Under the pieces are notes generated by a model. The model had not been told where the DNA came from, made no database searches, and saw only the letters and a program-made list of their open reading frames with translations. A DNA stretch of 64,000 bases from Granulicella rosea (lineage in GTDB: Bacteria; Acidobacteriota; Terriglobia; Terriglobales; Acidobacteriaceae): NCBI RefSeq assembly GCF_900188085.1, contig NZ_FZOU01000012.1, positions 1 through 64,000 on the forward strand. The letters run 5' to 3'. Numbering within the stretch: the first letter of the stretch is position 1; every line of letters begins with the position of its first letter. Made by a program: the position numbers and the translations under genes. Positions 52,847 to 63,400 of this stretch are shown piece after piece.

Positions 52847-52951
52847 GGACCCCCCATCCTTCGCGATGTTGCGAAGGGTGGGATATAGCACGACCGGGCT
52901 GGAACGGCTTACGTCCCACCCTTTCGATGAGGCCGAAAGGATGGGGCGCCC
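52847..52951. repeat. CCCCATCC repeat, full inverted copy between convergent genes
   Basis: Left half CCCCCCATCCTTCGC..GCGAAGGGTGGGATATA and right half TACGTCCCACCCTTTCG..CGAAAGGATGGGGCGCCC are inverted. It lies between the convergent ends of the PL4 and GH2 genes, the position expected of a bidirectional terminator. Confidence 0.8.
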
Positions 52952-52966
52952 GAGCATTCGCCCGAT

Positions 52967-55468
52967 CTAGAACGACCGGACAAACGCCGGCGGCGCCGGA
53001 GCCGCAGCCTGTACGGTGGTGGTTGCCGTCGCCAGTCCTGGGGATGAGGCGGTGACGGTGATGGCGCCGGGGCCGGTGGCGCGGAGGATGGCGACGGCGC
53101 GGCCTTCGTAGGCGTGGCGGTCGGGTTTCTGGAAGGAGTCGTGGTCGGCGTTGCTGCCGCTGTCGACGGCGACGATGGCGCCGGGGCCGGTGACGGCGAA
53201 GTGGATGAGGTTGGTCGCGTCGGGGACCATGGTTCCGGCGTCGTCGGCGACCTCTGCATATATATAGATGACACCGGAGTCATCGGCGGTGGTTTTGGCG
53301 TGCTCGGCCGTCAGATGCAGTTTGGTCGCCTTGCCCGCCGTGAGCAGCTCGTCGGTGGCGACGCCCTTGCCGCCGACGTAGCCGACGACCTTCAGCGAGC
53401 CGGGTGCGTAGGGAACCTTCCAGCTCAACGGCGTGGCGTCTGGGTGCAGCTTCTGTCTGCCGAGGGACTTGCCGTTCAGGAAGAGCTCGGCCTCCTCGCA
53501 GTTCGTGTAGCCCTCGACGGTTTCGACGTGGTCGCCGGGTTTTTCGGGCGTCCAGTCGAGGAAGAGCGACTGCTTGAAGCGGGCGGGCGCTGTCTCGTAG
53601 CCGGGGTCGACGCTGGTGCGCTCGGTGGGGGCGACGCGGCGTGCGATGTGGACGTTCGGGGTCGTGCCCCACCAGCTTTCGCGTTCGAAGGCGCGGGCGC
53701 GGGGGTAGCCGGTGCGGTCGAGCAGGCCGGAGCCGTTGCCGATCAGCGGCCAGCCGCCGGCCTCGCCCGCCTCACCCAGATAGTCGATGCCGGTCCAGAG
53801 AAACTGGCCGGAGTAGGGCGGGTTGTCGCGCAGGGCGATCCATTGGTTGCGGTCGTGGGTGTTCTCCGTGCCGAGGATCTTGCGGGTGGGCTTCTGCGCG
53901 TGCGCGGCGAGGATCTCCTGCTCGCGGTAGTTCTGGCCGACGACGTCGAGCAGGTCGGCGAGGCCGTTGTCATAGTCGTGGCTGGCGTTGGGCCGGAAGA
54001 GGCCCTGCGTGACCGGGCGGCTGGGATCGTTCTCGTGGAAGACCTGTACCAACGATGTGAGGATTTTATTGGCGAGCGCCGCCTGCGGGGTGTCGTGGAT
54101 CTCGTTGCCCGCGCTCCACAGGATGATGCTGGGGTGGTTGCGGTCGCGGCGGACGGTGTCGCGCGTGTCGCGCAGCGCCCACTGCTGGAAGAAGAGGTGG
54201 TAGTCGAAGGGGTTCTTGCCGACGGTCCACTGATCGAACATCTCGTCCATCACGAGCAGGCCGAGCTTGTCGCAGAGGTCGAGGAAGTCGGGCGAGGGCG
54301 GATTGTGCGCGGTGCGGATGGCGTTGACGCCCAGGGCCTTGAGCGCCAGCAGACGATGCTCGTAGACCCCGGCCGGGACGGCGATGCCGACGCCGCCGGC
54401 CTCGATGTGCATGGCCGCGCCCTTCAGCTTGAAGTTTTTGCCGTTGAGCCAGAAGCCGGTCGCGGCGTCGAAGTGGAACTCGCGGATGCCGAAGGGAACC
54501 TCGTCCGTATCGGCCGCCGCCGCGCCCGTGCGGACGGAGGCGGTGGCGGTGTACATCGCCGGGTGGTCGAGATCCCAGATGGCGGGGTTGGCAACGGGGA
54601 TGTCGCGTCCGATGGTGACCATGCCCTTGGCGGGGATGTCGCGCGGCGCGCCCCAGTCGCCGGGAATCTTACCGGCTGGCCCGGCGAGGGCGAAGCTGAC
54701 CTGCACCTTCGTGGCGGGCTTGTCGCTGTCGTTCACGATGGTGGTTTCGACGTGAACGGTCGCGCTTGCGGGCGAGATCTTCGGCGTGGTGACGACGGTG
54801 CTCCACGGCTCGATGTGCAGGTCGCCGGTGACGACCAGGCGGACGTGCCGGTAGATACCCGCGCCCTCGTACCAGCGGGAGGCGGGCTGCTGCGCGTTGT
54901 CGCAGCGCACGGCAAGGATGTTGTGCGCGCCGGCGCCGAACTGCAGGTGGCCGGTCAGCTCGTAGAAGAAGCTGACGGTTCCGTTCGGGCGCTTGCCCAG
55001 GTGCGCGCCGTTGATCCATACGTCGGAGTTGGCCATGACGCCGTCGAAGACGACGTAGACGTGCTTGTGGGCGTCGGCCTCGGTGAGCGCGATGTCCTTG
55101 CGATACCAGCCTACGCCGTTGGGGAAGTATCCGCCGCCCTGGCCGGTGGTGTTGGCCTTGTCGACCGGTCCGGCGATGCTCCAGTCGTGCGGCGCGTCGA
55201 CGGTCTTCCATCCGCTGTCGTTGAAGTCGGGCGCCTCGGCCTTTTTTGCGTCCTCGGCGAGGAACTTCCACTGCGCATCGAGCGAGCGCACCTGCCGCGC
55301 GGAATTTTGCGCGGTTGCCGACAGCGCGCAGGCGAACAGGAGGCCCGCGACGAAGCTGCTGACAGGAAAGCGCTTACGCAAAGGCAGCGAGAGGAAGGGC
55401 AGGGAAGTGGGCAAGCGAGGTCTCCAGAGGCGGGGATTCGTGGCGCCGGGGCGCACGCCGACGATCAT
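52967..55468 (-). CDS. GH2 beta-galactosidase-like enzyme
   Basis: 833-aa exported glycosidase. The signal-like segment FVAGLLFACALSATAQ follows about 38 residues from the chosen start. GH2 order: jelly roll (WKTVDAPHDWSIAGPVDK, GGYFPNGVGWYRKDI), Ig-like domain, then a barrel with NAIRTAHNPPSPDFLDLCDKLGLLVMDEMFDQW, acid/base Glu456 in WSAGNEIHD and nucleophile Glu535 in GTENTHDRN. Two further beta-sandwich domains close the chain. Likely removes galactose side chains from rhamnogalacturonan I, by context. No good ribosome site precedes 55468, so the true start may be a later ATG or GTG before the signal peptide. Confidence 0.88.
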   Translation of the reverse strand: MIVGVRPGATNPRLWRPRLPTSLPFLSLPLRKRFPVSSFVAGLLFACALSATAQNSARQVRSLDAQWKFLAEDAKKAEAPDFNDSGWKTVDAPHDWSIAGPVDKANTTGQGGGYFPNGVGWYRKDIALTEADAHKHVYVVFDGVMANSDVWINGAHLGKRPNGTVSFFYELTGHLQFGAGAHNILAVRCDNAQQPASRWYEGAGIYRHVRLVVTGDLHIEPWSTVVTTPKISPASATVHVETTIVNDSDKPATKVQVSFALAGPAGKIPGDWGAPRDIPAKGMVTIGRDIPVANPAIWDLDHPAMYTATASVRTGAAAADTDEVPFGIREFHFDAATGFWLNGKNFKLKGAAMHIEAGGVGIAVPAGVYEHRLLALKALGVNAIRTAHNPPSPDFLDLCDKLGLLVMDEMFDQWTVGKNPFDYHLFFQQWALRDTRDTVRRDRNHPSIILWSAGNEIHDTPQAALANKILTSLVQVFHENDPSRPVTQGLFRPNASHDYDNGLADLLDVVGQNYREQEILAAHAQKPTRKILGTENTHDRNQWIALRDNPPYSGQFLWTGIDYLGEAGEAGGWPLIGNGSGLLDRTGYPRARAFERESWWGTTPNVHIARRVAPTERTSVDPGYETAPARFKQSLFLDWTPEKPGDHVETVEGYTNCEEAELFLNGKSLGRQKLHPDATPLSWKVPYAPGSLKVVGYVGGKGVATDELLTAGKATKLHLTAEHAKTTADDSGVIYIYAEVADDAGTMVPDATNLIHFAVTGPGAIVAVDSGSNADHDSFQKPDRHAYEGRAVAILRATGPGAITVTASSPGLATATTTVQAAAPAPPAFVRSF

Positions 55469-55489
55469 ACATTTCTGATAGTTTGGCTG

Positions 55490-55518
55490 GGAAACATTTC
55501 CTGTAATGCATCAAGGAG
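55490..55518 (+). promoter_or_regulatory. GGAAACATTTCC site and ribosome site before the second PL4 gene
   Basis: GGAAACATTTCC (55490-55501), with halves GGAAAC and GGAAAT, lies in the 57-bp divergent gap between the GH2 and PL4 genes, followed by AAGGAG at 55513-55518. It resembles the other GAAACGTTTC-like sites of this island. Confidence 0.5.
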
Positions 55519-55525
55519 TCTACGC

Positions 55526-57502
55526 ATGTCCCTCTCCGCCGCCGCGAAGTACAGCTCTGTCGCCCTGTTCTGCCTCACCGCGCTTGCCAATGCGCAGAGT
55601 CCGGGACCGGTGAGCGTGAAGAAGGGGATGAACACCTACACGCTGCAGAACGCCTACGTGACCGCCGAGGTCGATCGCGCGACCGGCGACCTGAAGAGCC
55701 TGAAGTACAGCGGGGTGGAGATGATGGGCTTCGGCAGTGGCCATCATGCGGGGTACTGGGAGCAGAATCCCTCGGGCGCGGCGCAGTTGACCGACGGCGT
55801 CTCGATCGATCCGGCGACCAACAACGGCGCGCGGGCGGAGGTCTATGTGAAGGGCGTCGCGCAGGGCAGGTCGCTCTCGCGGACCTCGAGCGGCGGCATG
55901 ATCTGCGACCTCGAGATCCGCTACACGTTGGGCAAGGACGACCGCGGCATCTACACGTACGCCATCTTCAAGCATCCGGCGAGCTATCCCGAGACGCAGA
56001 TCGGCGAGAGCCGCTTCGGCGCCAAGCTGACTAACGTGCTCGACTGGCTTTCGACGAGTTCGAACAACAACCTGCTGATGCCGACCGGCTACGACTGGGA
56101 CCACGGCCAGCAGATGAACATGAAGGAGGCGCGGCGTCTCACTACCGGGGCCTTTGCTGGAAAGGTCGAGCACAAGTACGACTACTCCGACAACCAGTTC
56201 GACAATCCGGCCTTCGGCTGGTCGAGCACGAAGCGGCACGTCGGCATCTACTTCGTGAATCCGTCGCAGGAGTTTCTGAGCGGCGGCCCGACGAAGTACG
56301 AGCTGACGGCTCACCTGGACGACGGCGCGGGCGGCGACCCGACGCTGCTCGATTACTGGCGCAGCACGCACTACGGCGGCAGCACGCTGCATCTGGCCGC
56401 GGGCGAGGAGTGGAACAAGGTCGTCGGGCCGATCCTGGTCTATGTGAACTCCGCCGCGACCCCGCAGGCGATGTACGCCGACGCCAAGCGCGAGGCGGCG
56501 CGCGAGGCCGCGATGTGGCCCTTCGACTGGGTGAAGGGCGTGGACTATCCGCATGACGACGGCCGCACGACCGTCACGGGCAAGCTGACGATTCAGGACG
56601 AGAAGCCGGTCGCGCCGGGGCGGATGCTGGTCGGGCTGATCCCGCCGGGCGAGGGCGACGGCTCGTGGCAGACCGACGCCAAGCACTACCAGTTCTGGGT
56701 GAAGGCGTCGCCGGATGGAACCTTCTCCATCCCGAACGTGCGGCCGGGCAGCTACGAGGTGTACGCCCTGGCCGATGGCGTCTTCGGCGGTTACAGCAGC
56801 GGGGAGAAGGTGGAGGTGACGGCCGGCAAGCCGGTCGCGCTGGGCGAGCTGGCGTGGAAGCCCGTGCGCTACGGCAAACAGCTTTGGGAGATCGGCGTGC
56901 CCAATCGCAACGGATCGGAGTTTCTGGGCGGCGATCAGTACAACCGCTGGGGCAACTACCTGCTGTATGCGAAGCTGTTTCCGAACGACCTGACCTATAC
57001 CGTCGGCAAGAGCGACTACCGCAGGGACTGGTACTACGAGCAGGTGCCGAACTCCTCACACGGCTCGCCCGCGGGCGGCTTCAACGGCGGCGATACGACG
57101 TGGACGATCCGGTTCAACGTCGCCGAACCGGCGAAGGGCGTGGCGATCCTGCGCACGGGCCTCGCGGGCGTGGCGGCGCGGCACGTCTTCGTGCTGGTGA
57201 ACGGCAAACCGGCGGGCGACCTCGCGCCGTTGACCTACAACGCGACGATCAACCGCGACGGCATCCAGGGCACATGGACCGAGCACGACGTGAGCTTTCC
57301 CGCGTCGCTGCTGAAGGTGGGCGACAACGAGCTGGCGCTGCGCGTGCCAAGCGGAAACGTTACCTCGGGCGTGATCTACGACTACCTGCGCCTGGAGCTG
57401 GACGAGACGGGCAAGCATGCGCCCTCGGCGTCGCCCACGGCCGCGCCCGCGCCGTCGTCCGAACCGGATGCGTCGGACCCGGATGCGAAAGAGCCGCGCT
57501 GA
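55526..57502 (+). CDS. Rhamnogalacturonan lyase, PL4-like
   Basis: 658-aa exported enzyme with a signal peptide ending at LANAQSP. The PL4 pattern runs through the protein: NAYVTAEVDRATGDLKSLKYSGVEMMG, LMPTGYDWDHGQQMNMKEARRLTTGAFAGKVEHKYDYS, FGWSSTKRHVGIYFVNPSQEFLSGGPTKYEL and HYGGSTLHLAAGEEWNKVVGP. A fibronectin III-like domain (FSIPNVRPGSYEVYALADGVFGGYS) and a C-terminal jelly roll (VAILRTGLAGVAARHVFVLVNGK) follow, then a Pro/Ser/Asp-rich tail. It should cleave the rhamnogalacturonan I backbone. The ATG at 55526 has AAGGAG 7 bases upstream. The same frame stays open 2.4 kb upstream, antisense to the GH2 gene, which is a high-GC artefact. Confidence 0.88.
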   Translation: MSLSAAAKYSSVALFCLTALANAQSPGPVSVKKGMNTYTLQNAYVTAEVDRATGDLKSLKYSGVEMMGFGSGHHAGYWEQNPSGAAQLTDGVSIDPATNNGARAEVYVKGVAQGRSLSRTSSGGMICDLEIRYTLGKDDRGIYTYAIFKHPASYPETQIGESRFGAKLTNVLDWLSTSSNNNLLMPTGYDWDHGQQMNMKEARRLTTGAFAGKVEHKYDYSDNQFDNPAFGWSSTKRHVGIYFVNPSQEFLSGGPTKYELTAHLDDGAGGDPTLLDYWRSTHYGGSTLHLAAGEEWNKVVGPILVYVNSAATPQAMYADAKREAAREAAMWPFDWVKGVDYPHDDGRTTVTGKLTIQDEKPVAPGRMLVGLIPPGEGDGSWQTDAKHYQFWVKASPDGTFSIPNVRPGSYEVYALADGVFGGYSSGEKVEVTAGKPVALGELAWKPVRYGKQLWEIGVPNRNGSEFLGGDQYNRWGNYLLYAKLFPNDLTYTVGKSDYRRDWYYEQVPNSSHGSPAGGFNGGDTTWTIRFNVAEPAKGVAILRTGLAGVAARHVFVLVNGKPAGDLAPLTYNATINRDGIQGTWTEHDVSFPASLLKVGDNELALRVPSGNVTSGVIYDYLRLELDETGKHAPSASPTAAPAPSSEPDASDPDAKEPR

Positions 57503-57936
57503 TCTTACTTTGGTCGGACTGGCGCGTATTTTTCGGGGAAAACGGCGTGTCGACTCCATCTCGGCATGCCGTTGCAAGTGGTTCATAAATTGAGACTTGC
57601 CTTGGATTTCGAAGATTCTGCCAATACGAGAACAATTTTTCAGTTGACACCCTGTGTGCGGAGTGGGTACTTTGTCACCTGCCAATGACAAGCCTGTTTC
57701 AAGGTTCTGAAGTTCCGACTGGGAAACGTTTTCAAAGTAGCTCATCCCCGTCTCCTTCAGCCCCGTAACCGGCCCCATGCGGCACACATTTGAAGAGATA
57801 TCGCCCAGAAAACTGTATCTCGTTTGACCCGATGAGCACGCAGCAAGGAACTATCCGAGAAGGCCGGCAGCCCCGTCAGAGCTGACCCGCCCCGCAAGCA
57901 GCCGATCGATACCGTCGCACCAATTTGGAGACCAGC
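57503..57936 (+). other. 434-bp leader region of the second lipoprotein/receptor locus
   Basis: No gene is seen. It is AT-richer than its surroundings, contains the promoter and operator given in the next entry, and ends with GGAG six bases before the lipoprotein ATG. The 165 bases between the operator and the ribosome site hold no repeat or hairpin that I can recognise. Confidence 0.6.
57644..57733 (+). promoter_or_regulatory. Sigma-70-type promoter with LacI-type operator
   Basis: TTGACA at 57644-57649 and TACTTT at 57668-57673, spacing 18, form a good promoter. GGAAACGTTTTC at 57722-57733 (within TGGGAAACGTTTTCAAA) is a LacI-type palindrome with one mismatch, about 45 bases downstream of the probable start. 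The order TTGACA box then operator repeats that at 2703-2762, before the homologous lipoprotein gene. Confidence 0.65.
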
Positions 57937-60195
57937 ATGTTTCTGCGCCAACGCCTTTCCCTTCTGCCACTCAGCCTCGCAGCCATTCTCTCTGCCGGGC
58001 TCGCCCTCACCCTTACTGGCTGCGGCATGTCGGGCGGCGGCTCCACCGCCGCCACGAGCGTGAACGCTGCCGTCTCGACCACCGGCTTCGGCGGACGCGT
58101 TCATGGGGGTCAGCAGGCAGTGACCGGCGCGACCGTCAAGCTCTGGGCCGCCGGCACGACCGGCGCGAGCCCCGCGGGATACGGCGCGAATGCGACCGCG
58201 ATCGCCACGACCACGACGGACTCGAACGGCAACTTCAGCTTCAATAACACGTCGGGCGTCTCGCCCTGCACGACGGGCCAGTACCTGTACATCACCTCGA
58301 CCGGCGGCAACTCGGGCTCGGGCACGAACGCGCAGTTGGCCCTGATGGCCGCGCTGCCCACGCCCTGCAGCGCCGCGACCGGCGGCACGTACGTCTTCGT
58401 CAACGAGCTGACGACCGTGGCCGCGGTGACGGCCCTGCAGCAGTTCATGAGCATCGCCCCCGGCGGCGCGACCCCGTGGACGATCGGCGCGCCGAGCACC
58501 AATCTCGTCGGTCTGGCCAACGCCTTCCTGACGACGGGCAATCTGGTGAGCATCGCCACCGGTCAGAGCGCGGCTTCCACCACGTCGAACGCGATCAGCA
58601 ACACGGTGGGCGGCGTGCTGTACACCACGATCGTCGATCCCGACTATCAGAAGCTGAACACGCTGGCCGACATCCTGGCCTACTGCGTCAACTCCGCCGG
58701 CGGCTCGACCTGCACCGGCCTCTTCTCCGACATGACCCCGAGCGGCGCCACCGCGCCGACCGACACGATTCAGGCGATGTACTACGTCGCGACCAATCCC
58801 GGCGGCCTGACCATGCCGGCGCACGGCAACGCTCTGGGCTCGCCGTCGTATCTCTGCGGCCAGTATCCGTCCTCGAACTCACCCTTCGAGCCGACCAGCA
58901 CCTGCACCGGCGTCTACGACTGGACGATCTCGGTGAAGCTGAAGACGACCAACCCGTCGGCGGCGACCGTCGGCACGGCGTATCCGGCCAGCATCGGCAT
59001 CGACAGCCAGGGCAATGTCTGGGTCGGCGTCGGCACGGGCGGAGCAGCGCCCTTTATCAACCAGTTCAGCCCGCTGGGCGCGCTCAACATCTACGGCCCG
59101 ACGACCGTGAACCTTCCCGCCTCGACCCTCAACCTCGTCGTCGGCAACACCTCGACGGCATATGCTTACACCGGCGACACCGGCCTCGCGCCGACCTATG
59201 GACGTCCCTTCAGCCTGGCGGTCGATACGCTGGACAACGCGTTCTCCAGCTCCTTCGGCCCGGCCATCACACCCTCCACGGCCGGAACCAGCACGACGAT
59301 GCCGGTCGGTCTGATCACGGAGGTCTCGTCGACGGGCCTGGTGACGCCGATCCTTTCGGGTAGCGCCTCGGGCGCGCTGGCCATCGACGGCAACAACAAC
59401 ATCTGGATGAACAACATTCCGTACACGGCTCGCTACTACTTCAGCGAGCTGCTCTCGGGCAACGGCTATACCACCTTGAACGAAGGCGGCGGGCGTCTGA
59501 GCAGCACGCTGTTCAACTACGTGATGGTCGATGGCTCCGCCTCGCAGTTCGGCATCGCCTTCAGCAGCTCGACCACCTGCACGAACTTCCTCGTCCAGCG
59601 CGCCACAACCACCGACGAAGCGACCCAGCCTCTCTCGCCGACGACCACCCCCAACGACCTGAACCTGCCGAGCAACTGCGCCGCTTATGGCGCGGTCGAC
59701 GCGGCGAACAACATCTGGGCCACCTATGGCGGCGCGCTGAACTACCTGAATATCGCCGCCGGCACCGCCGGCAGCGGCACGACGGCGACGGTGCCGGTGG
59801 TGACGACCATCGCCTCCAGCACGAACACCACCACCACGGCCGCGGGCGGTACGGGCGGCGTGGACTATCCGGCTGGCGTCGCGGTCGACGGCACGGGCAA
59901 GGTCTGGACGGTGAACCGGCCAACCTCGACCTTTACCGGCATCTCGGAGTTCTCAGTCGCGACCAGCGGCGGCACGACCACGGCAACGGCGCTTTCGCCG
60001 AGTGGAGCGGGCATCTTCGGCTTCCAGTCCGGCGCGATCTCCGGCGCGAACGGTCTGGCGATCGACCGTTCGGGCAACCTGTGGGTGATGGCTACCTCGG
60101 GCAGCTACCTCTACTACATCGTCGGAGCCGCATCGCCAGTGATCACGCCGATGTCCGCGGCGATCGCCGCCGGTAAGCTCGGCGTCCGTCCCTAG
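57937..60195 (+). CDS. NHL/beta-propeller-like surface lipoprotein, locus 2
   Basis: 752-aa protein homologous to the one at 2837-5092. A signal peptide ending in the lipobox LTLTGC is followed by a transthyretin/Ig-like domain (GGRVHGGQQAVTGATVKLW), a middle region (ELTTVAAVTALQQFM, TLADILAYCVNSAGGSTCTGLF, DTIQAMYYVATNP) and propeller-type blades (ASIGIDSQGNVWVGVG, GLAIDRSGNLWVMA). Function is unknown; I infer surface glycan binding with the TonB receptor encoded 211 bp downstream. ATG 57937 has GGAG 6 bases before it; an in-frame TTG four codons upstream is less likely. Confidence 0.75.
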   Translation: MFLRQRLSLLPLSLAAILSAGLALTLTGCGMSGGGSTAATSVNAAVSTTGFGGRVHGGQQAVTGATVKLWAAGTTGASPAGYGANATAIATTTTDSNGNFSFNNTSGVSPCTTGQYLYITSTGGNSGSGTNAQLALMAALPTPCSAATGGTYVFVNELTTVAAVTALQQFMSIAPGGATPWTIGAPSTNLVGLANAFLTTGNLVSIATGQSAASTTSNAISNTVGGVLYTTIVDPDYQKLNTLADILAYCVNSAGGSTCTGLFSDMTPSGATAPTDTIQAMYYVATNPGGLTMPAHGNALGSPSYLCGQYPSSNSPFEPTSTCTGVYDWTISVKLKTTNPSAATVGTAYPASIGIDSQGNVWVGVGTGGAAPFINQFSPLGALNIYGPTTVNLPASTLNLVVGNTSTAYAYTGDTGLAPTYGRPFSLAVDTLDNAFSSSFGPAITPSTAGTSTTMPVGLITEVSSTGLVTPILSGSASGALAIDGNNNIWMNNIPYTARYYFSELLSGNGYTTLNEGGGRLSSTLFNYVMVDGSASQFGIAFSSSTTCTNFLVQRATTTDEATQPLSPTTTPNDLNLPSNCAAYGAVDAANNIWATYGGALNYLNIAAGTAGSGTTATVPVVTTIASSTNTTTTAAGGTGGVDYPAGVAVDGTGKVWTVNRPTSTFTGISEFSVATSGGTTTATALSPSGAGIFGFQSGAISGANGLAIDRSGNLWVMATSGSYLYYIVGAASPVITPMSAAIAAGKLGVRP

Positions 60196-60200
60196 TTCGG

Positions 60201-60238
60201 CCCGCGGCCGGGGCATCGCAAGATGTTCCGGCTGCGGG
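60201..60238 (+). terminator. Hairpin after lipoprotein gene of locus 2
   Basis: CCCGCGGCCGG (60201-60211) pairs with CCGGCTGCGGG (60228-60238), 11-bp arms with one G-T pair and a 16-base loop, 6 bases after the stop. There is no T-run, so it may attenuate rather than end transcription into the receptor gene. Confidence 0.55.
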
Positions 60239-60406
60239 AATGCTTCGCCGGGCAGGCGACCGCCTGGCTTTCGCTCTATCGGCGCCGTGCAACCGGCGGA
60301 TCGACGCACTTAACGACAGACACCTTCAGCAACTTTCGACAAACTTCGTCTGGCTGTTACGCCAGGCACGAACACCGTTCCACTGCGGGATTGCGGTCTC
60401 CAAGGG

Positions 60407-63400
60407 GTGATGCAAGTGATGCAACTCAACCAGTCGTCTCCGTTCCAGGTCATTCGCGTATCGAGCTTCGCGCGTACGTGGGTCTTTCTTCTTCTGCTGT
60501 GCGCGATGCTGACGGGTAACGCGCTGGCGCAGTCCGACACGGGCCGCATCTCCGGCACCGTCACCGACGCATCGGGCGCGGTCGTGGTCGGCGCTCAAAT
60601 TACCGCCACCCGCACCGAGACCGCGGTGACCACCACAACCACGACCGACAAGCGCGGCGAGTACGTCTTCGCCACGCTGCAGGTCGGCCACTACACCATT
60701 ACGGTCGAAAGTCCCGGCTTCGCCAGCGCGACCAAGGAAGGCCTGGAGCTGAACGACAATGGCGCGCTCAACGCGATCTTCAAGCTGCAGGCCGGCGCGA
60801 CCGAACAGATGATCGTGACCACGCAGGTCGGCGAGACGGTGAACACCTCGACCGGTGAGATCTCGCACGTCATCGACGGCGACACGGTGCGCGACCTGGC
60901 GCTGAACGGCCGCAACTACCTCGACCTGCTCGGCATTCTGCCGGGCTCGGTCGTGATGAACGGCGGCGACGCGATGGCGACCATCACCAGCGGCTCGACC
61001 ACCGGCATCGTGCTGAACGGCATTCGCGCGACCGCCAACGGACTGTACATCGACGGCGTCATCAACAAGGACATCGGCTCGAACGCGACGCAGTTCAACA
61101 ACGTCGGCATCGACTTTGTCGAGCATGTGAAGGTCGAGACCTCGGCCTTCTCGTCGCAGTTCGGTTCGGCGGCCGGCCCGGCCATCAACGTGGTCACGCG
61201 CTCCGGTACGAACAGCCTGCACGGCACGCTCTTCGAGCTGATCCGCAACGACCTGCTGGACGCGTCGAACTACTTCTCGCGCAGCGCCCAGCAGAACCCC
61301 AACGGCACCTACAACCCCATCCGCCAGCACCTGCGCTTCAACGACTTCGGCGGCGCGCTCGGCGGCCCGATCATGAAGGACAAGCTCTACTTCTTCATGG
61401 GCGCGGAGTGGAAGATCATCGCGCAGAACACGAACCCCTCCATCGTGACCCTGCCGCTGCAGGCGCAGTTGAATGGCGTCTTTCCCCTGACCACGGCCGG
61501 CGCCTGCTCGCTGTCGAAGGTTCCCGGCCTGGGCAACGTGCCCTCCACCTGCGATATCTCGAACTACATCACGCCCTTCGGCCACGGCGTGCAGAAGGTC
61601 TTCAACGAGGTCATCAGCAAGGCGACCTCCTACGCCGGCGTGGCCTGCACGCTGACCGGCTGCTCGAACAACGGCAATACGATCTACGAGCTGCCGCAGC
61701 CCTTCCGCAATCACGAGTATCTCGCCCGCGTGGACTGGATCATCAACAAGCGGCACAACGTGTACGCGCGCTGGATCGACGACACGCACACCACGACCAA
61801 TCCGCTCGGCGACGGCTCTCTGCCCACCACCTCGTACCACGACGAAGGTCCGGCCGATAACTTCCTCTTCGTACACAACATGGTGGTGACGCCGAACTCG
61901 ACCAACACGCTCAGCCTCTCGGCATTGTGGTCTTCGATCAACCAGCAGCCGGTCGGGCCGGACTGGTTGAAGTCCACCTATGGCCTCGACTATCAGTCGC
62001 TCTACCAGGGGCAGACTCCCAAGCTCGGCATTCCGTATCTCAGCCTGTACGGCTATACGGCATTCGACTCGGACAACTTCCTGAACCGCTCGCACAGCAC
62101 CTATGCGCAGGTCCAGGACGTGTACACGATGGTCGAGGGCAAGCACACCATCAAGGTCGGTGGGCTCTTCGGCCGCAACCGCAAGGACCAGAACGGCAAG
62201 CCGTACTTCTACGGCAACGTCGCGTTCACCAACGCCAGCACCAGCTTGAACACCTCGGGCAACGCCCTGGCCGATATGCTGCTGGGCAACTTCGCGACTT
62301 ACACCGAGTCGGCGTCCGACACCTACGGCTTCTTCCGGCTGTGGCAGGCGGCGGGCTATGTGGACGACACCTGGCGCATCGCTCCGAAGCTCTCGCTCTC
62401 GCTCGGTCTGCGCTTCGAGTGGATGACGCCGTGGGACTCGCAGCAGAACAACCTCGCGTCGTTCTATCCGGAGTTCTACGATCCGAAGGCGGCTGTGACG
62501 GTGAATTCGAACGGCACCCTGGTCGCGGGTTCCGGCAACCGGTATAACGGTCTGCGCCGCGCCGGCGATGGCGTGCCGAACAGCGAGCTGTTCCGCGTTC
62601 CCAATGGCCAGTCGGCCGATGTGCTCAGCGTGCCGACCATCGGCAAGCGCGGCTTCTACAAAGCGCAGCGGGTGATCGCGCCACGCTTCGGCTTCGCCTA
62701 CGACATGTTCGGCAACGGCACGCTGGCCTTCCGCGGCGGCGCCGGTCTGTTCTACGACACGCCGCAGGGCAACGTCGCCTTCTCGGCGCTGAACTCGCCG
62801 CCCTACTTGCAGAGCGCAGCGGTGCAGAACGGCAACATGGACAACCTCGCGGCCTTCAGCAGCCAGTTGAACCTGAGCCCGAACGGCGACATGTACGCGG
62901 TCAGCTCGACCCAGCAGCGCGCGTACGTGTACCAGTACAACTTCGGCATCCAGCAGCAGTTGATGGCGGGCATGTTCCTGCAGATCACCTATGTGGGCAA
63001 CGAAGCGCGCCACATGCTGCACGATCCGGACGTCAACGGCGTGGACCCCGGCGTCGAAGACGCGGCGTTCCAGGTCAATCAGAACGTAAATATCAACGCC
63101 TTGCGTCCTTACAAGGGCTTCGGCGCGATCTACCAGTACCGCACGGACGCGGACGGCAACTACAACGGCCTGCAGGCGAACCTGAACCGGCGCATCGGCA
63201 AGGGACGCTTCACCTTCGCGTACACATGGTCCAAGTCGCTATCGACCTCGAGCGCCGATACGGACGTCGCGCACATCTTCCCGTTTTCGAAGACATACTA
63301 CTACGGCTATACGAGCTTCGATCGCCGCAACCTGATCACGACAAGCTACATCGTGTCGTCCCCCACCTTTGCGCGGCATAACATCGTGATGCGCGAGGGT

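Noticed and set aside
53114-55525. A 2.4-kb open frame on the plus strand running into the PL4 gene
   Set aside because: It is antisense to the well supported GH2 gene, is Gly/Val/Asp-rich low-complexity, and the PL4 product has its own signal peptide and ribosome site at 55526. Open antisense frames are expected at this GC content.
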